Positions 30,719 through 39,437 of a stretch of 64,000 nt of DNA are shown here, one piece after another. The stretch is from positions 1,860,001-1,924,000 of the forward strand of contig NZ_CP031356.1 in assembly GCF_003355475.1 (NCBI RefSeq). Direction: 5' to 3'. Under the pieces are notes generated by a model. That model saw only the letters and a program-made list of their open reading frames with translations. It was not told where the DNA came from and ran no database searches. How positions within the stretch are numbered: the first letter of the stretch is position 1; the number at the start of each line of letters is the position of its first letter. The stretch is from Brachybacterium saurashtrense. GTDB taxonomy: Bacteria; Actinomycetota; Actinomycetes; Actinomycetales; Dermabacteraceae. The position numbers and the translations under genes are program-made.

Positions 30719-30859
30719 GTGAGCTGCACCGAGCGCCCCGACATCCCCGACGACCACAAGCGGTTCTCCCTCGGCGAGGACTGGATCGCGACCCTGGTGG
30801 GGCTCGTGCTGTTCGGCGCGTGCATGGCCGGCCTGATCGCCCCGGAGCTGATCCCGTGA
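30719..30859 (+). CDS. 46-residue single-TM membrane peptide, coupled to YeiH
   Basis: GTG start with GAGGAG upstream, 46 codons, ending in TGA that overlaps the GTG of the next gene (GTGA). The sequence begins with a short acidic tail (SCTERPDIPDDHKRFSLGE) and has one membrane helix DWIATLVGLVLFGACMAGLI. The EDW-x-GLVL pattern looks like the first helix of longer YeiH/putative sulfate exporter proteins (~480-500 residues), so this may be that segment as a separate polypeptide. That relation is inference. It is too short for many gene finders. Confidence 0.75.
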   Translation: MSCTERPDIPDDHKRFSLGEDWIATLVGLVLFGACMAGLIAPELIP

Positions 30860-32073
30860 GCGCCGCGGAGCGCACCGGCGCCGCCGCGAGCGCCGCCGCC
30901 GGACACGGCACCGCCGCAGTGACCGGCACCGCAGAGGGGACCGGCACCGGCGACGGGACGGGCGGTGCCCCGTCCCCGCGGGCGGGGCTCGGGTGGACGG
31001 CGGCGGGCCTGGTGATCGTGGTGGGCCTCGCCGGGCTCGTCTCGGTGCTCACCGACCAGGTGCCGGCGCTCACCGAGGGCACCGGCTTCGGCAGGATCGC
31101 GAGGTCCATCGAGTACCCCGTGTACGCGATCGCCCTCGGCTTCGCCGCCAACGCCGTGCTCTCGGTGACCGGGGTGCGCCGGCGCATGGCCGCCGCGTTC
31201 CGCACCGAGCTGTTCATCAAGGTGGGCCTGGTGCTGCTGGGGGCGAGCGTGAACTTCGCCGTGGTGGTGCGGGCCGCCGGGCCCGCCGTGCTGCAGGCGG
31301 TGCTGCTGATCACCGTGGTGTTCGCGTTCACCTGGTGGTTCGCGGGCCTGCTCGGCGTGGACGACAGGCTCCGGGCGCTGCTCGCCTCGGCGCTGTCCAT
31401 CTGCGGCGTCTCCGCCGCCGTGGCCGCGGCGGGCGCGGTCGAGGCGAAGAAGGAGCAGCTGGCGTACACCGCCACCCTGGTGATCGTCTTCGCGGTGCCG
31501 GCGATCTTCCTGCTGCCGTGGCTGGCCGGCCTGATGGGCCTCTCCCCCGCCGTGACCGGAGCCTGGATCGGCGGCAACATCGACACCACCGCCGCGGTCA
31601 CCGCGGCCGGCGCGGTCGCCGGCGAGCAGCCGCTGCAGATCGCCTCGATCGTGAAGGTCACCCAGAACGCCCTGCTGGGCGTGGTCGCCGTGCTGCTCAC
31701 CCTCTACTTCTCCGTCAAGGTCGCGGGCGATGCCGCCGGGGGCGCGCGCCGGTTCGGCGACCGACGCTCGCTGGCGATGCTCTGGCAGCGCTTCCCGAAG
31801 TTCGTGCTCGGCTTCCTGCTCGCCTCGGTCGTGGCCACCGTGCTGGCGGAGTCGATGCCCGCCGCGCTGCTCGAGCCGCGCCAGGACGCGGCCAAGGAGC
31901 TGCAGGTCTGGGCGCTCACCCTCGCCTTCGTCTCGATCGGCCTGGAGTTCGACGCGGGCAGCATCAAGGAGGCGGGCTGGAAGCCGATCGCGGTGTTCGC
32001 CGCCGCCACCCTCGTGAACCTGGTGGTGGGCCTGGGACTCGCCGTGCTCCTCTTCCGCGGATTCACCTTCTGA
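30856..32073 (+). CDS. YeiH/UPF0324 putative sulfate exporter
   Basis: 405 residues with about ten or eleven membrane helices. Family blocks include YPVYAIALGFAANAVLSV, FIKVGLVLLGASVNF, LLASALSICGVSAAVAAAGAV, and GNIDTTAAVTAAGA. PF03601 proteins are called putative sulfate exporters, but the substrate is not established. The N-terminal ~45 residues are Ala/Gly/Thr-rich and unstructured. GTG start at 30856 overlaps the small membrane-peptide gene (GTGA), so translation is coupled and the two products are probably partners. Confidence 0.9.
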   Translation: MSAAERTGAAASAAAGHGTAAVTGTAEGTGTGDGTGGAPSPRAGLGWTAAGLVIVVGLAGLVSVLTDQVPALTEGTGFGRIARSIEYPVYAIALGFAANAVLSVTGVRRRMAAAFRTELFIKVGLVLLGASVNFAVVVRAAGPAVLQAVLLITVVFAFTWWFAGLLGVDDRLRALLASALSICGVSAAVAAAGAVEAKKEQLAYTATLVIVFAVPAIFLLPWLAGLMGLSPAVTGAWIGGNIDTTAAVTAAGAVAGEQPLQIASIVKVTQNALLGVVAVLLTLYFSVKVAGDAAGGARRFGDRRSLAMLWQRFPKFVLGFLLASVVATVLAESMPAALLEPRQDAAKELQVWALTLAFVSIGLEFDAGSIKEAGWKPIAVFAAATLVNLVVGLGLAVLLFRGFTF

Positions 32074-32276
32074 GCCCGCCCGTCGGCTCACCGGCCCCTC
32101 CCGCGCCGGGAACCGCCTCGCGGCGGGGTCGCCGCCCGGTCGGCGCCGTGGCCGGGAGGCCGCGGAATCGCTTGCGGCGCCCTGCCCCGCGTGGAATGGT
32201 TGAGCGGACCCAGGTGGGGCGCTGATGCCGAACCGGTCGTGAGGTGCCCCGCACGTCGAGCATGCTGGAGGTCCCT

Positions 32277-33383
32277 GTGAAACTGCCCTGGCTCACGCCC
32301 GTCCTCGACCGCCACGGTCCCCTCGTCTCGGTGCATCTCGACACCACGCGCACCGATCCCTCGGCGGCCTCCGAGCTCGAGGCACGGTGGGCGCAGATGC
32401 GCTCCCGGCTCGCGGCCGACGGCACTCCGTCGGCCCTGCTCGCCGAGATCGAGGAGTCCGTGCTGACCCCCTCGCCTCTCGGAGGCCGCCACGGGCGCTC
32501 GGTGTTCGCCTCCGACGACGGGATCCTCGTGGACCGGGTGCTGCCGGCGCCGCCGCTGCACGAATCCGCCCACCGCGGCGAGTTCCCGCAGCTGCTGCCG
32601 CTGCTGCAGCTGATCCCGTTCGCCGTGAGCCAGCTGCTGGTGGTGGTGGACCGCGCGGGAGCGGACCTGCACCTGAGGGCGCCGGAGAACCCCTCGATCG
32701 CGCACGGACCGAACGGGCTCGGCGAGGACGCGACGGTGGAGGGCGGCCACGACGTCCTGCACAAGGCGAGCGTGGGCGGAGGGCCGCAGCACGGCTGGCG
32801 GGCCGACAACTTCGAGGCCCGGGTGGAGGACTCCTGGGAGCGCAACGCCGACGCCGTGGCCGAGGCGGTCGAGCGGGTCCTGCGCACGCGGAACGTCGAC
32901 ATGGTGATGGTCAGCGGGGACGTGCGGGCGCTGGGACTGCTCCGCGACGCCCTGGGGCGGGAGACCCGTGAGCGGCTGATCGAGGTCTCCGGCGGCTCCC
33001 GCGGCGCCCCGCTGGACCGGGGCCCGTTCCGCGAGGAGATCGGCCGCGCCACCGAGGAGTTCATCGCGGGGCGGCAGCGCGACCTCGCCGAGCGGTTCCA
33101 CGAGAGCCAGGCCCGCGACGGCGCCTCCGTCGGCGGCGCGGCAGAGGTCTCCCAGGCCCTCGCCCGCGGCCAGGTCGAGGAGCTGGTGTTCGTCAGCGGG
33201 CACGAGCCAGCCGGCATCGAGGAGCTGCTGCGCGCCGCACTCGCCACCGACGCCGCCGTGTCCGCACTGCGCGAGGAGACCGCGAGGATCCCCGAGGGCG
33301 TGGGGGCGCTGCTGCGCTGGCGCGACGGGACCACGCCGTCCAACAGCATCGGGTCGATGTCCGGCGACTCCCGGCGGGAGTGA
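32277..33383 (+). CDS. baeRF/Vms1-type eRF1-like protein
   Basis: 368 residues. Resembles the bacterial Rv2629-like (baeRF2/Vms1) family, related to peptide-release-factor folds. N-terminal MKLPWLTPVLDRHGPLVSVHLDTTR, central LLVVVDRAGADLHL, then GGGPQHGWRADNFEARVEDSWE at about 165-186 in the position of the catalytic-loop/helix junction, and a C-terminal domain ending VFVSGHEPAGIEELLRAAL. A role in ribosome rescue or stress is family-level inference. GTG at 32277 is chosen because GGAGG sits 5 nt upstream; ATG at 32262 is the alternative. Confidence 0.8.
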   Translation: MKLPWLTPVLDRHGPLVSVHLDTTRTDPSAASELEARWAQMRSRLAADGTPSALLAEIEESVLTPSPLGGRHGRSVFASDDGILVDRVLPAPPLHESAHRGEFPQLLPLLQLIPFAVSQLLVVVDRAGADLHLRAPENPSIAHGPNGLGEDATVEGGHDVLHKASVGGGPQHGWRADNFEARVEDSWERNADAVAEAVERVLRTRNVDMVMVSGDVRALGLLRDALGRETRERLIEVSGGSRGAPLDRGPFREEIGRATEEFIAGRQRDLAERFHESQARDGASVGGAAEVSQALARGQVEELVFVSGHEPAGIEELLRAALATDAAVSALREETARIPEGVGALLRWRDGTTPSNSIGSMSGDSRRE

Positions 33384-33441
33384 CCCGGCCGCGGCCCGAG
33401 GCCGGGGCCCTCCGGCCGGCGGTCCCAGGCGCCTCGGCCCC

Positions 33442-33471
33442 CACCCCGTGCGGCGCGCGCCGCACGGGGTG
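33442..33471 (+). terminator. Terminator palindrome after the baeRF-like gene
   Basis: CACCCCGTGCGGCGC (33442-33456) is followed directly by its reverse complement (33457-33471), a 30-bp perfect palindrome 59 bp after the stop. Confidence 0.7.
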
Positions 33472-33511
33472 ATCCTCCACGCTCGGCGGCCGGGCGCGCG
33501 GGCGCGCCGTG

Positions 33512-33655
33512 TAGACTGGCCCGCGGCAACGGGGGAGTATCCGTCGCGCTGCGCCCGTCATCACGGGGACTGACGACGGTCCTCCGGGCGCAGCGGCCCG
33601 TCCGGGAGACCGGCGGGCGGAGAGACCCGGGTCCATCACGCGACCCTGGAGAACC
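33512..33655 (+). promoter_or_regulatory. Probable yybP-ykoY (Mn2+) riboswitch leader of terC
   Basis: A -10 box TAGACT (33512-33517) is followed by GGGGAGTA (33532-33539), a perfect 11-bp stem CGCTGCGCCCG/CGGGCGCAGCG (33547-33557 with 33585-33595), GTCATCACGGGG inside that stem (33557-33568), and two GAGACC motifs (33606-33611, 33622-33627). GGGGAGUA, GUCANCAC and GAGACC are the most conserved elements of the yybP-ykoY family, a manganese riboswitch commonly found before TerC/Alx-type genes. GGAG at 33648-33651 then precedes the terC ATG. Assignment from memory of the family consensus; no structure program was run. Confidence 0.78.
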
Positions 33656-33660
33656 CCCTC

Positions 33661-35046
33661 ATGACCGTCTCCCCCACGATCTGGATCCTCACGATCGTCC
33701 TGATCGTCGGCCTGCTGGCCTTCGACTACATCTTCCACGTGCGCAAGGCGCACATCCCCACGATCCGCGAGGCGGCGATCTGGTCCGCCATCTACGTGGG
33801 CGTCGCCCTGCTGTTCGGCGTGGGCGTGTTCGTCCTCGGCGACAGCACCATGGGCACCGAGTACTTCGCCGGGTACGTCACCGAGAAGGCCCTCTCGGTG
33901 GACAACCTCTTCGTGTTCCTCGTGATCATGAGCGCGTTCTCCGTGCCTCGCGAGGACCAGCAGAAGGTGCTGCTGTTCGGCATCACCTTCGCGATCATCG
34001 CCCGCACCGGCATGATCCTGGCGGGCGCCGCCGCGATCGAGGCCTTCGCCTGGGCGTTCTACATCTTCGGCGCGATCCTGCTGTACACCGCCGCGAAGAT
34101 GCTGCTGGAGGAGTTCAAGGACGAGGAGAAGGAGCAGGGGGATGCGCTCTTCGTCCGCCTGGTGAAGAAGGTCCTCCCCGCCACCGACGAGTTCGACGGC
34201 GACCGCCTGTTCACGATCGAGAACGGCAAGCGCGTGCTCACCCCGATGCTGCTGGTGATGATCGCCATCGGCGGCACCGACCTGCTGTTCGCCCTCGACT
34301 CCGTCCCGGCGATCTTCGGCCTCACCCAGAACACCTACATCGTGTTCACGGCCACCGTCTTCTCGCTGCTGGGGCTGCGGCAGCTGTACTTCCTCATCGA
34401 CGGGCTGCTCGACCGCCTGGTGTACCTCTCCTACGGCCTGTCCCTCATCCTCGCGTTCATCGGTGTGAAGCTCGTGATCCACGCCCTGCACGAGAACGAT
34501 CTGGGCTTCATCAACGGCGGCGAGCCGGTGCACGCGATCCCCGAGATCACCACGTCCCTGTCCCTCACCGTGATCATCGGCGTCCTCACCATCACGGTGC
34601 TCGCCTCCCTGATGTCCCCCAAGGGTCGCGCGCAGGCGGCCGTCAACGATGCGCACCGCGAGGCGCAGGCCTACCTCGAGATGACCTACGCGGAGTTCGA
34701 GCGGAAGCGCGACGCGATGTACGACCGCATGATCGCGCACGAGAAGATCATCGACGGCCTGCCGGAGAGGTTCCAGGGCATGGTCGTGGCGGAGAAGAAC
34801 GTGCGCGAGCTGCTGGCGGACGCCCACCTTGTCCACGACCGTCGCACCGAGTTCAACGAGCGCGGCGAGCGCTCGGACGAGCAACCCGACGGCCTCGTGG
34901 TCACCCGGCCCGACGGCACGGTCGCGACCGACCCCAGCGGCACCGTGATCACGGTGGCCCGGGAGAAGGAGCTGCGGGAGGCGAAGGAGGCCAAGCGGCG
35001 CGAGCGCGAGCAGGCCCGCGCCGAGCACGCCGCCGCGCGCGACTGA
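33661..35046 (+). CDS. TerC/Alx-family membrane protein
   Basis: 461 residues, about nine membrane helices. Family blocks: EKALSVDNLFVFLVIMSAF (about 75-93) and GGTDLLFALDSVPAIFGLT (about 203-221), holding the acidic residues (Asp, Asn, Asp) that line the putative ion site. TerC/Alx/MeeF proteins are linked to Mn2+ efflux or metallation of exported proteins. The tail after about 340 is long, charged and hydrophilic (ends ERKRDAMYD..., KEAKRREREQARAEHAAARD) with no domain I recognise. A leader with yybP-ykoY features precedes it, so Mn2+ induction is likely. Confidence 0.92.
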   Translation: MTVSPTIWILTIVLIVGLLAFDYIFHVRKAHIPTIREAAIWSAIYVGVALLFGVGVFVLGDSTMGTEYFAGYVTEKALSVDNLFVFLVIMSAFSVPREDQQKVLLFGITFAIIARTGMILAGAAAIEAFAWAFYIFGAILLYTAAKMLLEEFKDEEKEQGDALFVRLVKKVLPATDEFDGDRLFTIENGKRVLTPMLLVMIAIGGTDLLFALDSVPAIFGLTQNTYIVFTATVFSLLGLRQLYFLIDGLLDRLVYLSYGLSLILAFIGVKLVIHALHENDLGFINGGEPVHAIPEITTSLSLTVIIGVLTITVLASLMSPKGRAQAAVNDAHREAQAYLEMTYAEFERKRDAMYDRMIAHEKIIDGLPERFQGMVVAEKNVRELLADAHLVHDRRTEFNERGERSDEQPDGLVVTRPDGTVATDPSGTVITVAREKELREAKEAKRREREQARAEHAAARD

Positions 35047-35054
35047 CCGGCTCC

Positions 35055-35099
35055 GCACGGGGGCGCGACGCCGGCCTCGCCGGCGGCGCGCCCCCGTGC
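35055..35099 (+). terminator. Terminator hairpin after terC
   Basis: GCACGGGGGCGCG (35055-35067) pairs with CGCGCCCCCGTGC (35087-35099), with a nested GCCGGC/GCCGGC pairing inside. It starts 8 bp after the terC stop and ends just before the -10 of mph. Confidence 0.78.
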
Positions 35100-35111
35100 C
35101 AGACTGGACGG

Positions 35112-36023
35112 GTGCCCGAGGACCTCTCCCCCGCCGATCGCGAGGCTCTGCTGCGCCTCGCCGCCGCCCACCAGCTGGACCTCGATCCCGCGAGCCTCCG
35201 CACCGAGGAGATGGGGCTCGACTTCCGCGTGGCCTTCGGCCGCACGGTCGACGGCGAGGACTGGGTGCTGCGGATTCCCCGCCGCCCGGATGTGCTGGCG
35301 CGCGCCGAGGTGGAGGGACGGCTGCTGGACCTGGTCCGCCCTCGCCTCGACGTCGCCGTCCCCGACTGGCAGGTCCGCTCCGAGGAGCTGATCGCCTACC
35401 CCCTCCTGCCCGGCGAACCCGGGCTGTCCCTCACTGCCGAGGGCGGCGTGACCTGGACCGTCCCGCAGGATTCGCGGGTGTACGCCGCCGCCCTGGGAGA
35501 CCTGCTGGCGCAGCTGCACGCCGTCGACGCGGACGCCGCCGCCCGCACCGGGGTCGAGGTGCTCGAGCCCCATGCCCTGCGCCCGCGCCGGCACGCGGAC
35601 CTGGAGCGGGTCGCCGCCCACTTCTCGATCGCCCCGGCGCTGCGGGAGCGCTGGGAGCAGTGGCTGGCGGACGACGCGCTGTGGCCCGATCACACCGTCC
35701 TCACCCACGGCGAGATCTACCCGGCCCACACCCTGGTGCGCGACGAACGCATCACGGCGGTGCTCGACTGGACCACGGCCGCGGTCACCGATCCGGCGAC
35801 GGATCTGATGTTCCTGGCGTCGAGCGCTCCGCAGGAGGTGTTCGAGGTGGCGCTGGAGCACTACACGGCCGGTGGCGGCCGGCCCTGGCCCCGGATCGCC
35901 GAGCACTGCGCGGCGATGCTCTCCGCCTCCCCGCTCGCCTACGGCCTCTACGCGCTGGAGACCGGCGAGGAGGAGCATCGGGCGGCCGCCGCGGCGGCGC
36001 TCGACCCGCCGACGGAGAGCTGA
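35112..36023 (+). CDS. mph: Macrolide 2'-phosphotransferase
   Basis: 303-residue antibiotic-inactivating kinase of the Mph group (APH fold). The N-lobe has WVLRIPRRP (51-59) with the usual Arg/Pro pattern. The C-lobe catalytic segment is LTHGEIYPAHTLV (197-209), where the residue normally Asp in the HGD motif is Glu201, followed by the metal-binding Asp219 in VLDW. Mph enzymes use GTP to phosphorylate the desosamine 2'-OH of macrolides. The GTG at 35112 lies 6 nt after CAGACT. It sits between housekeeping genes with no mobile-element signature, so it looks chromosomal and intrinsic. Chromosomal Mph genes are known in Brachybacterium; the drug range cannot be judged here. Confidence 0.88.
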   Translation: MPEDLSPADREALLRLAAAHQLDLDPASLRTEEMGLDFRVAFGRTVDGEDWVLRIPRRPDVLARAEVEGRLLDLVRPRLDVAVPDWQVRSEELIAYPLLPGEPGLSLTAEGGVTWTVPQDSRVYAAALGDLLAQLHAVDADAAARTGVEVLEPHALRPRRHADLERVAAHFSIAPALRERWEQWLADDALWPDHTVLTHGEIYPAHTLVRDERITAVLDWTTAAVTDPATDLMFLASSAPQEVFEVALEHYTAGGGRPWPRIAEHCAAMLSASPLAYGLYALETGEEEHRAAAAAALDPPTES

Positions 36024-36231
36024 CCCCCAGCGACCGTTCAGGGACGTGACCTGGCGGACACCGCGAGGTCAATGATCACAAAACCATCACGACCCTGCAC
36101 AGGTTGCGCATCACCGCAGGTCGCAGCGGCCCCATGGGCCGACGCCGGTGCCATGAACACTGACAATCCGGGTCAAGACTGCGCCAGGTGCCCCCGCGCC
36201 CCCTTGTCCGCCCCGGGGCCCCATCCCCTAG

Positions 36232-37251
<1,020 letters not shown>

Positions 37252-37330
37252 GGATCGCCCCTCCACCCGAGGTTCTCCGCCTCGCGCCTCGTCCCTCCGG
37301 GAGCGACGCGCGCGGCACGACCTCGCCGCA

Positions 37331-37362
37331 CGGCCGGGCCACCCCCACGGGTGGCCCGGCCG
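37331..37362 (+). terminator. Terminator hairpin after the Rpf gene
   Basis: CGGCCGGGCCACCC (37331-37344) and GGGTGGCCCGGCCG (37349-37362) form a perfect 14-bp stem with a CCAC loop, 79 bp after the stop. Confidence 0.8.
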
Positions 37363-37546
37363 CTGCACGTGGCGGCACGGCCGCTGCGTGTGGCCGCCGG
37401 CCCCGGCTCGCCCCAGCTCGCGCTACGACGCGCGATGGCAACAGGCGGCATTCTGCACCCCTTCGCCACCGCTGCGCCTCGCAGGCACCCCACCCTCTCC
37501 CCGCGCGTCGATCCGAGAATCGGCCCGCCACCTGCTGAGAACCTCG

Positions 37547-37569
37547 GGAAAGCTTTTTCCTGCTAAGGT
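37547..37569 (+). promoter_or_regulatory. Promoter and LacI-like operator of the GPH symporter
   Basis: Extended -10 TGCTAAGGT (37561-37569) lies directly after GGAAAGCTTTTTCC (37547-37560), whose GGAAA/TTTCC arms resemble half-sites of LacI/XylR-type sugar repressors. No regulator gene is next to it. Confidence 0.55.
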
Positions 37570-37729
37570 GGCGCCGGATGCAACGACTGGCAACTCGCCC
37601 CTCCGCTCATGGCAACTGGCCAGACTTCGAGCATTCGTCCAGCCCCTCAGCTGGACCCCGCGGACCCGCGCCGCCCCGCCTCCCGGCGACGGCCGCCCGC
37701 GCATCTCGAGGACGAGTCGGAGGAGCACG

Positions 37730-39196
37730 ATGACGAGCACCCACACCCCCCATCCCGCGACGGAGCCGCCGTCGCCGCAGACCCCGGTCCAGGTCGCCAC
37801 GCGACCGTTCGGCTGGCGGGACAAGATCGGCTACATGTTCGGCGACTGGGGGAACGACTTCACGTTCCTCCTCCAGTCCACCTTCTTCCTGATCTTCTAC
37901 ACCAACGTGATGGGCATCAACGCCGCACACGTGGGCACACTGCTCTTCGCCGCGCGCCTGCTGGACGCCTTCACCGACGTGGGTGCGGGCCGCCTCATCG
38001 ACACCCTGCGCCCCGGCCGCTCCGGTCGCTTCAAGCCCTGGCTGCTGCGGATCATGATCCCGGTGACCGGCGCCGCCTTCCTCATGTTCTCCCCCTTCGT
38101 GGCCGACGGCGCCTACGGCACCCGCCTGGCATGGATGATCGTCACCTACCTTCTGTGGGGCTCGGTCTTCTACACCCTGATCAACATCCCCTACGGCTCG
38201 ATGGCCTCGGTGATCTCCAACGATCCCGGGCACCGCGCCTCGCTGTCCGTGTTCCGCTCCCTGGGGGCGACCCTCGCCAACATCGCCATCTCGGTGATCC
38301 TGCCGCTGATCGTGTTCGTGCAGGTCTCGGGCCAGTCGACGATGGACGGCACCCGCATGATGTGGGCGGCGCTCGGCTGCGCGGTGCTGGGCGTGCTCTG
38401 CTACCTGCTGTGCTTCGTGAACGTCGAGGAGCGCATCACCACGCCGCCGAAGGAGCGCGCGGATCGCCAGAGCCTGTGGGCGGCGCTCGGCACGATGCTC
38501 ACCAACCGCGGCCTCACCGGGCTGATCGTCACCGCACTGTTCATGCTCGTCGCCTTCATGATGTTGGGCGGCATGATGCCGTACATGCTCAACGAGTACT
38601 TCAACGACGGCCAGCTGCTGAGCATCGTGAACTTCGTGGGCCTGGCCCCCACCCTTCTGCTGGTCCCCGTCGCCGCGAAGCTCGCGAAGACCTTCGGCAA
38701 GCGCGAGGTGGGCATCGTGGGACTCGTCCTCGCCGTGGCCTCCGGCGTGGTGCTGTTCGTGCTCCGCACCGACAGTCCGTACGTGTTCATGGTGGGTTAC
38801 GCGCTGCTGATGCTCGGCGTCTCCGCGCTGAACATCCTCATCTGGGCCTTCATCACGGACGTCATCGATCTGCAGGAGATCCGCACCGGGGAGCGCAACG
38901 ACGCGACCGTGTACGGCATGTACTCCTGGTCCCGCAAGCTCGGCCAGGCCATCGCGGGCGGCCTCACCGGCTGGGCGCTGGGCTGGATCGGCTACGAATC
39001 CGGCGGCGTGGTCCAGACCCAGTCCGTGCTCGACGGCATCTACACCCTCGGCACCCTGGTCCCGGCGCTGCTCCTGGCGGCCTCGCTGCTGGCGCTGCTG
39101 TTCTGGTACCCGCTGTCCAAGAAGCGGGTGGACGAGAACGTCGCGGTCCTCGCCGAGCGCCACGCCTCCGCAGCCTCCACCACCGAGCAGTCCTGA
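37730..39196 (+). CDS. GPH-family glycoside/pentoside symporter
   Basis: 488 residues, twelve membrane helices. N-terminal GYMFGDWGNDFTFLLQSTFF and DVGAGRLIDTLRPGRSGRFKPWLL are the GPH (MelB/XynB-type) signatures, with the conserved Asp in helix 2 and the RxGRxKPW loop between helices 2 and 3. It should import a glycoside or sugar with H+ or Na+. ATG at 37730 has GGAGGAG upstream. The next two genes (oxidoreductase, isomerase) suggest the substrate is catabolised by them, but a terminator separates this gene from them. Confidence 0.9.
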   Translation: MTSTHTPHPATEPPSPQTPVQVATRPFGWRDKIGYMFGDWGNDFTFLLQSTFFLIFYTNVMGINAAHVGTLLFAARLLDAFTDVGAGRLIDTLRPGRSGRFKPWLLRIMIPVTGAAFLMFSPFVADGAYGTRLAWMIVTYLLWGSVFYTLINIPYGSMASVISNDPGHRASLSVFRSLGATLANIAISVILPLIVFVQVSGQSTMDGTRMMWAALGCAVLGVLCYLLCFVNVEERITTPPKERADRQSLWAALGTMLTNRGLTGLIVTALFMLVAFMMLGGMMPYMLNEYFNDGQLLSIVNFVGLAPTLLLVPVAAKLAKTFGKREVGIVGLVLAVASGVVLFVLRTDSPYVFMVGYALLMLGVSALNILIWAFITDVIDLQEIRTGERNDATVYGMYSWSRKLGQAIAGGLTGWALGWIGYESGGVVQTQSVLDGIYTLGTLVPALLLAASLLALLFWYPLSKKRVDENVAVLAERHASAASTTEQS

Positions 39197-39202
39197 GCCT
39201 CG

Positions 39203-39236
39203 CGGCTCGACGGCCCTGCACGGGGCCGTCGAGCCG
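39203..39236 (+). terminator. Terminator hairpin after the GPH symporter
   Basis: CGGCTCGACGGCCC (39203-39216) and GGGCCGTCGAGCCG (39223-39236) form a perfect 14-bp stem, 7 bp after the stop. A TATAGG box follows at once and may start the next transcript. Confidence 0.8.
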
Positions 39237-39437
39237 TATAGGCTCGTCGACGGCGGCAACCGCATTCCCGTCGGGCTCGCCGTGTCCCGCTTCGCGCGGG
39301 ACGGGCCGCAGGCCTCGACGCCGTCGCGCGCCGCCCGTCCCACCACGCCGCCGTCGCATCACCTGCCGCGCCCCTCGGGCGCGGCTCCCGCATCCACCGC
39401 ACCACCCACCACCCACCACCACAGGAACGGAGACACC

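Larger units (their letters stand above)
37252..37729 (+). other. Long intergenic leader region before the GPH symporter
   Basis: 478 bp without a convincing gene. It holds the rpf terminator (37331-37362), an imperfect palindrome GGAAAGCTTTTTCC (37547-37560) with 5-bp arms, an extended -10 TGCTAAGGT (37561-37569) and then about 155 nt of leader with two direct GGCAACT repeats (37588 and 37611) before GGAGGAG and the ATG. The rest is unremarkable GC-rich sequence. Confidence 0.6.

Noticed and set aside
30646-30855. N-terminal extension of YeiH up to 30646
   Set aside because: It overlaps the small membrane-peptide gene in another frame, and the GTGA overlap with a ribosome site supports the start at 30856.
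39240-39437. Riboswitch in the long leader of the Gfo/Idh/MocA gene
   Set aside because: Two hairpins are visible but no conserved riboswitch element.
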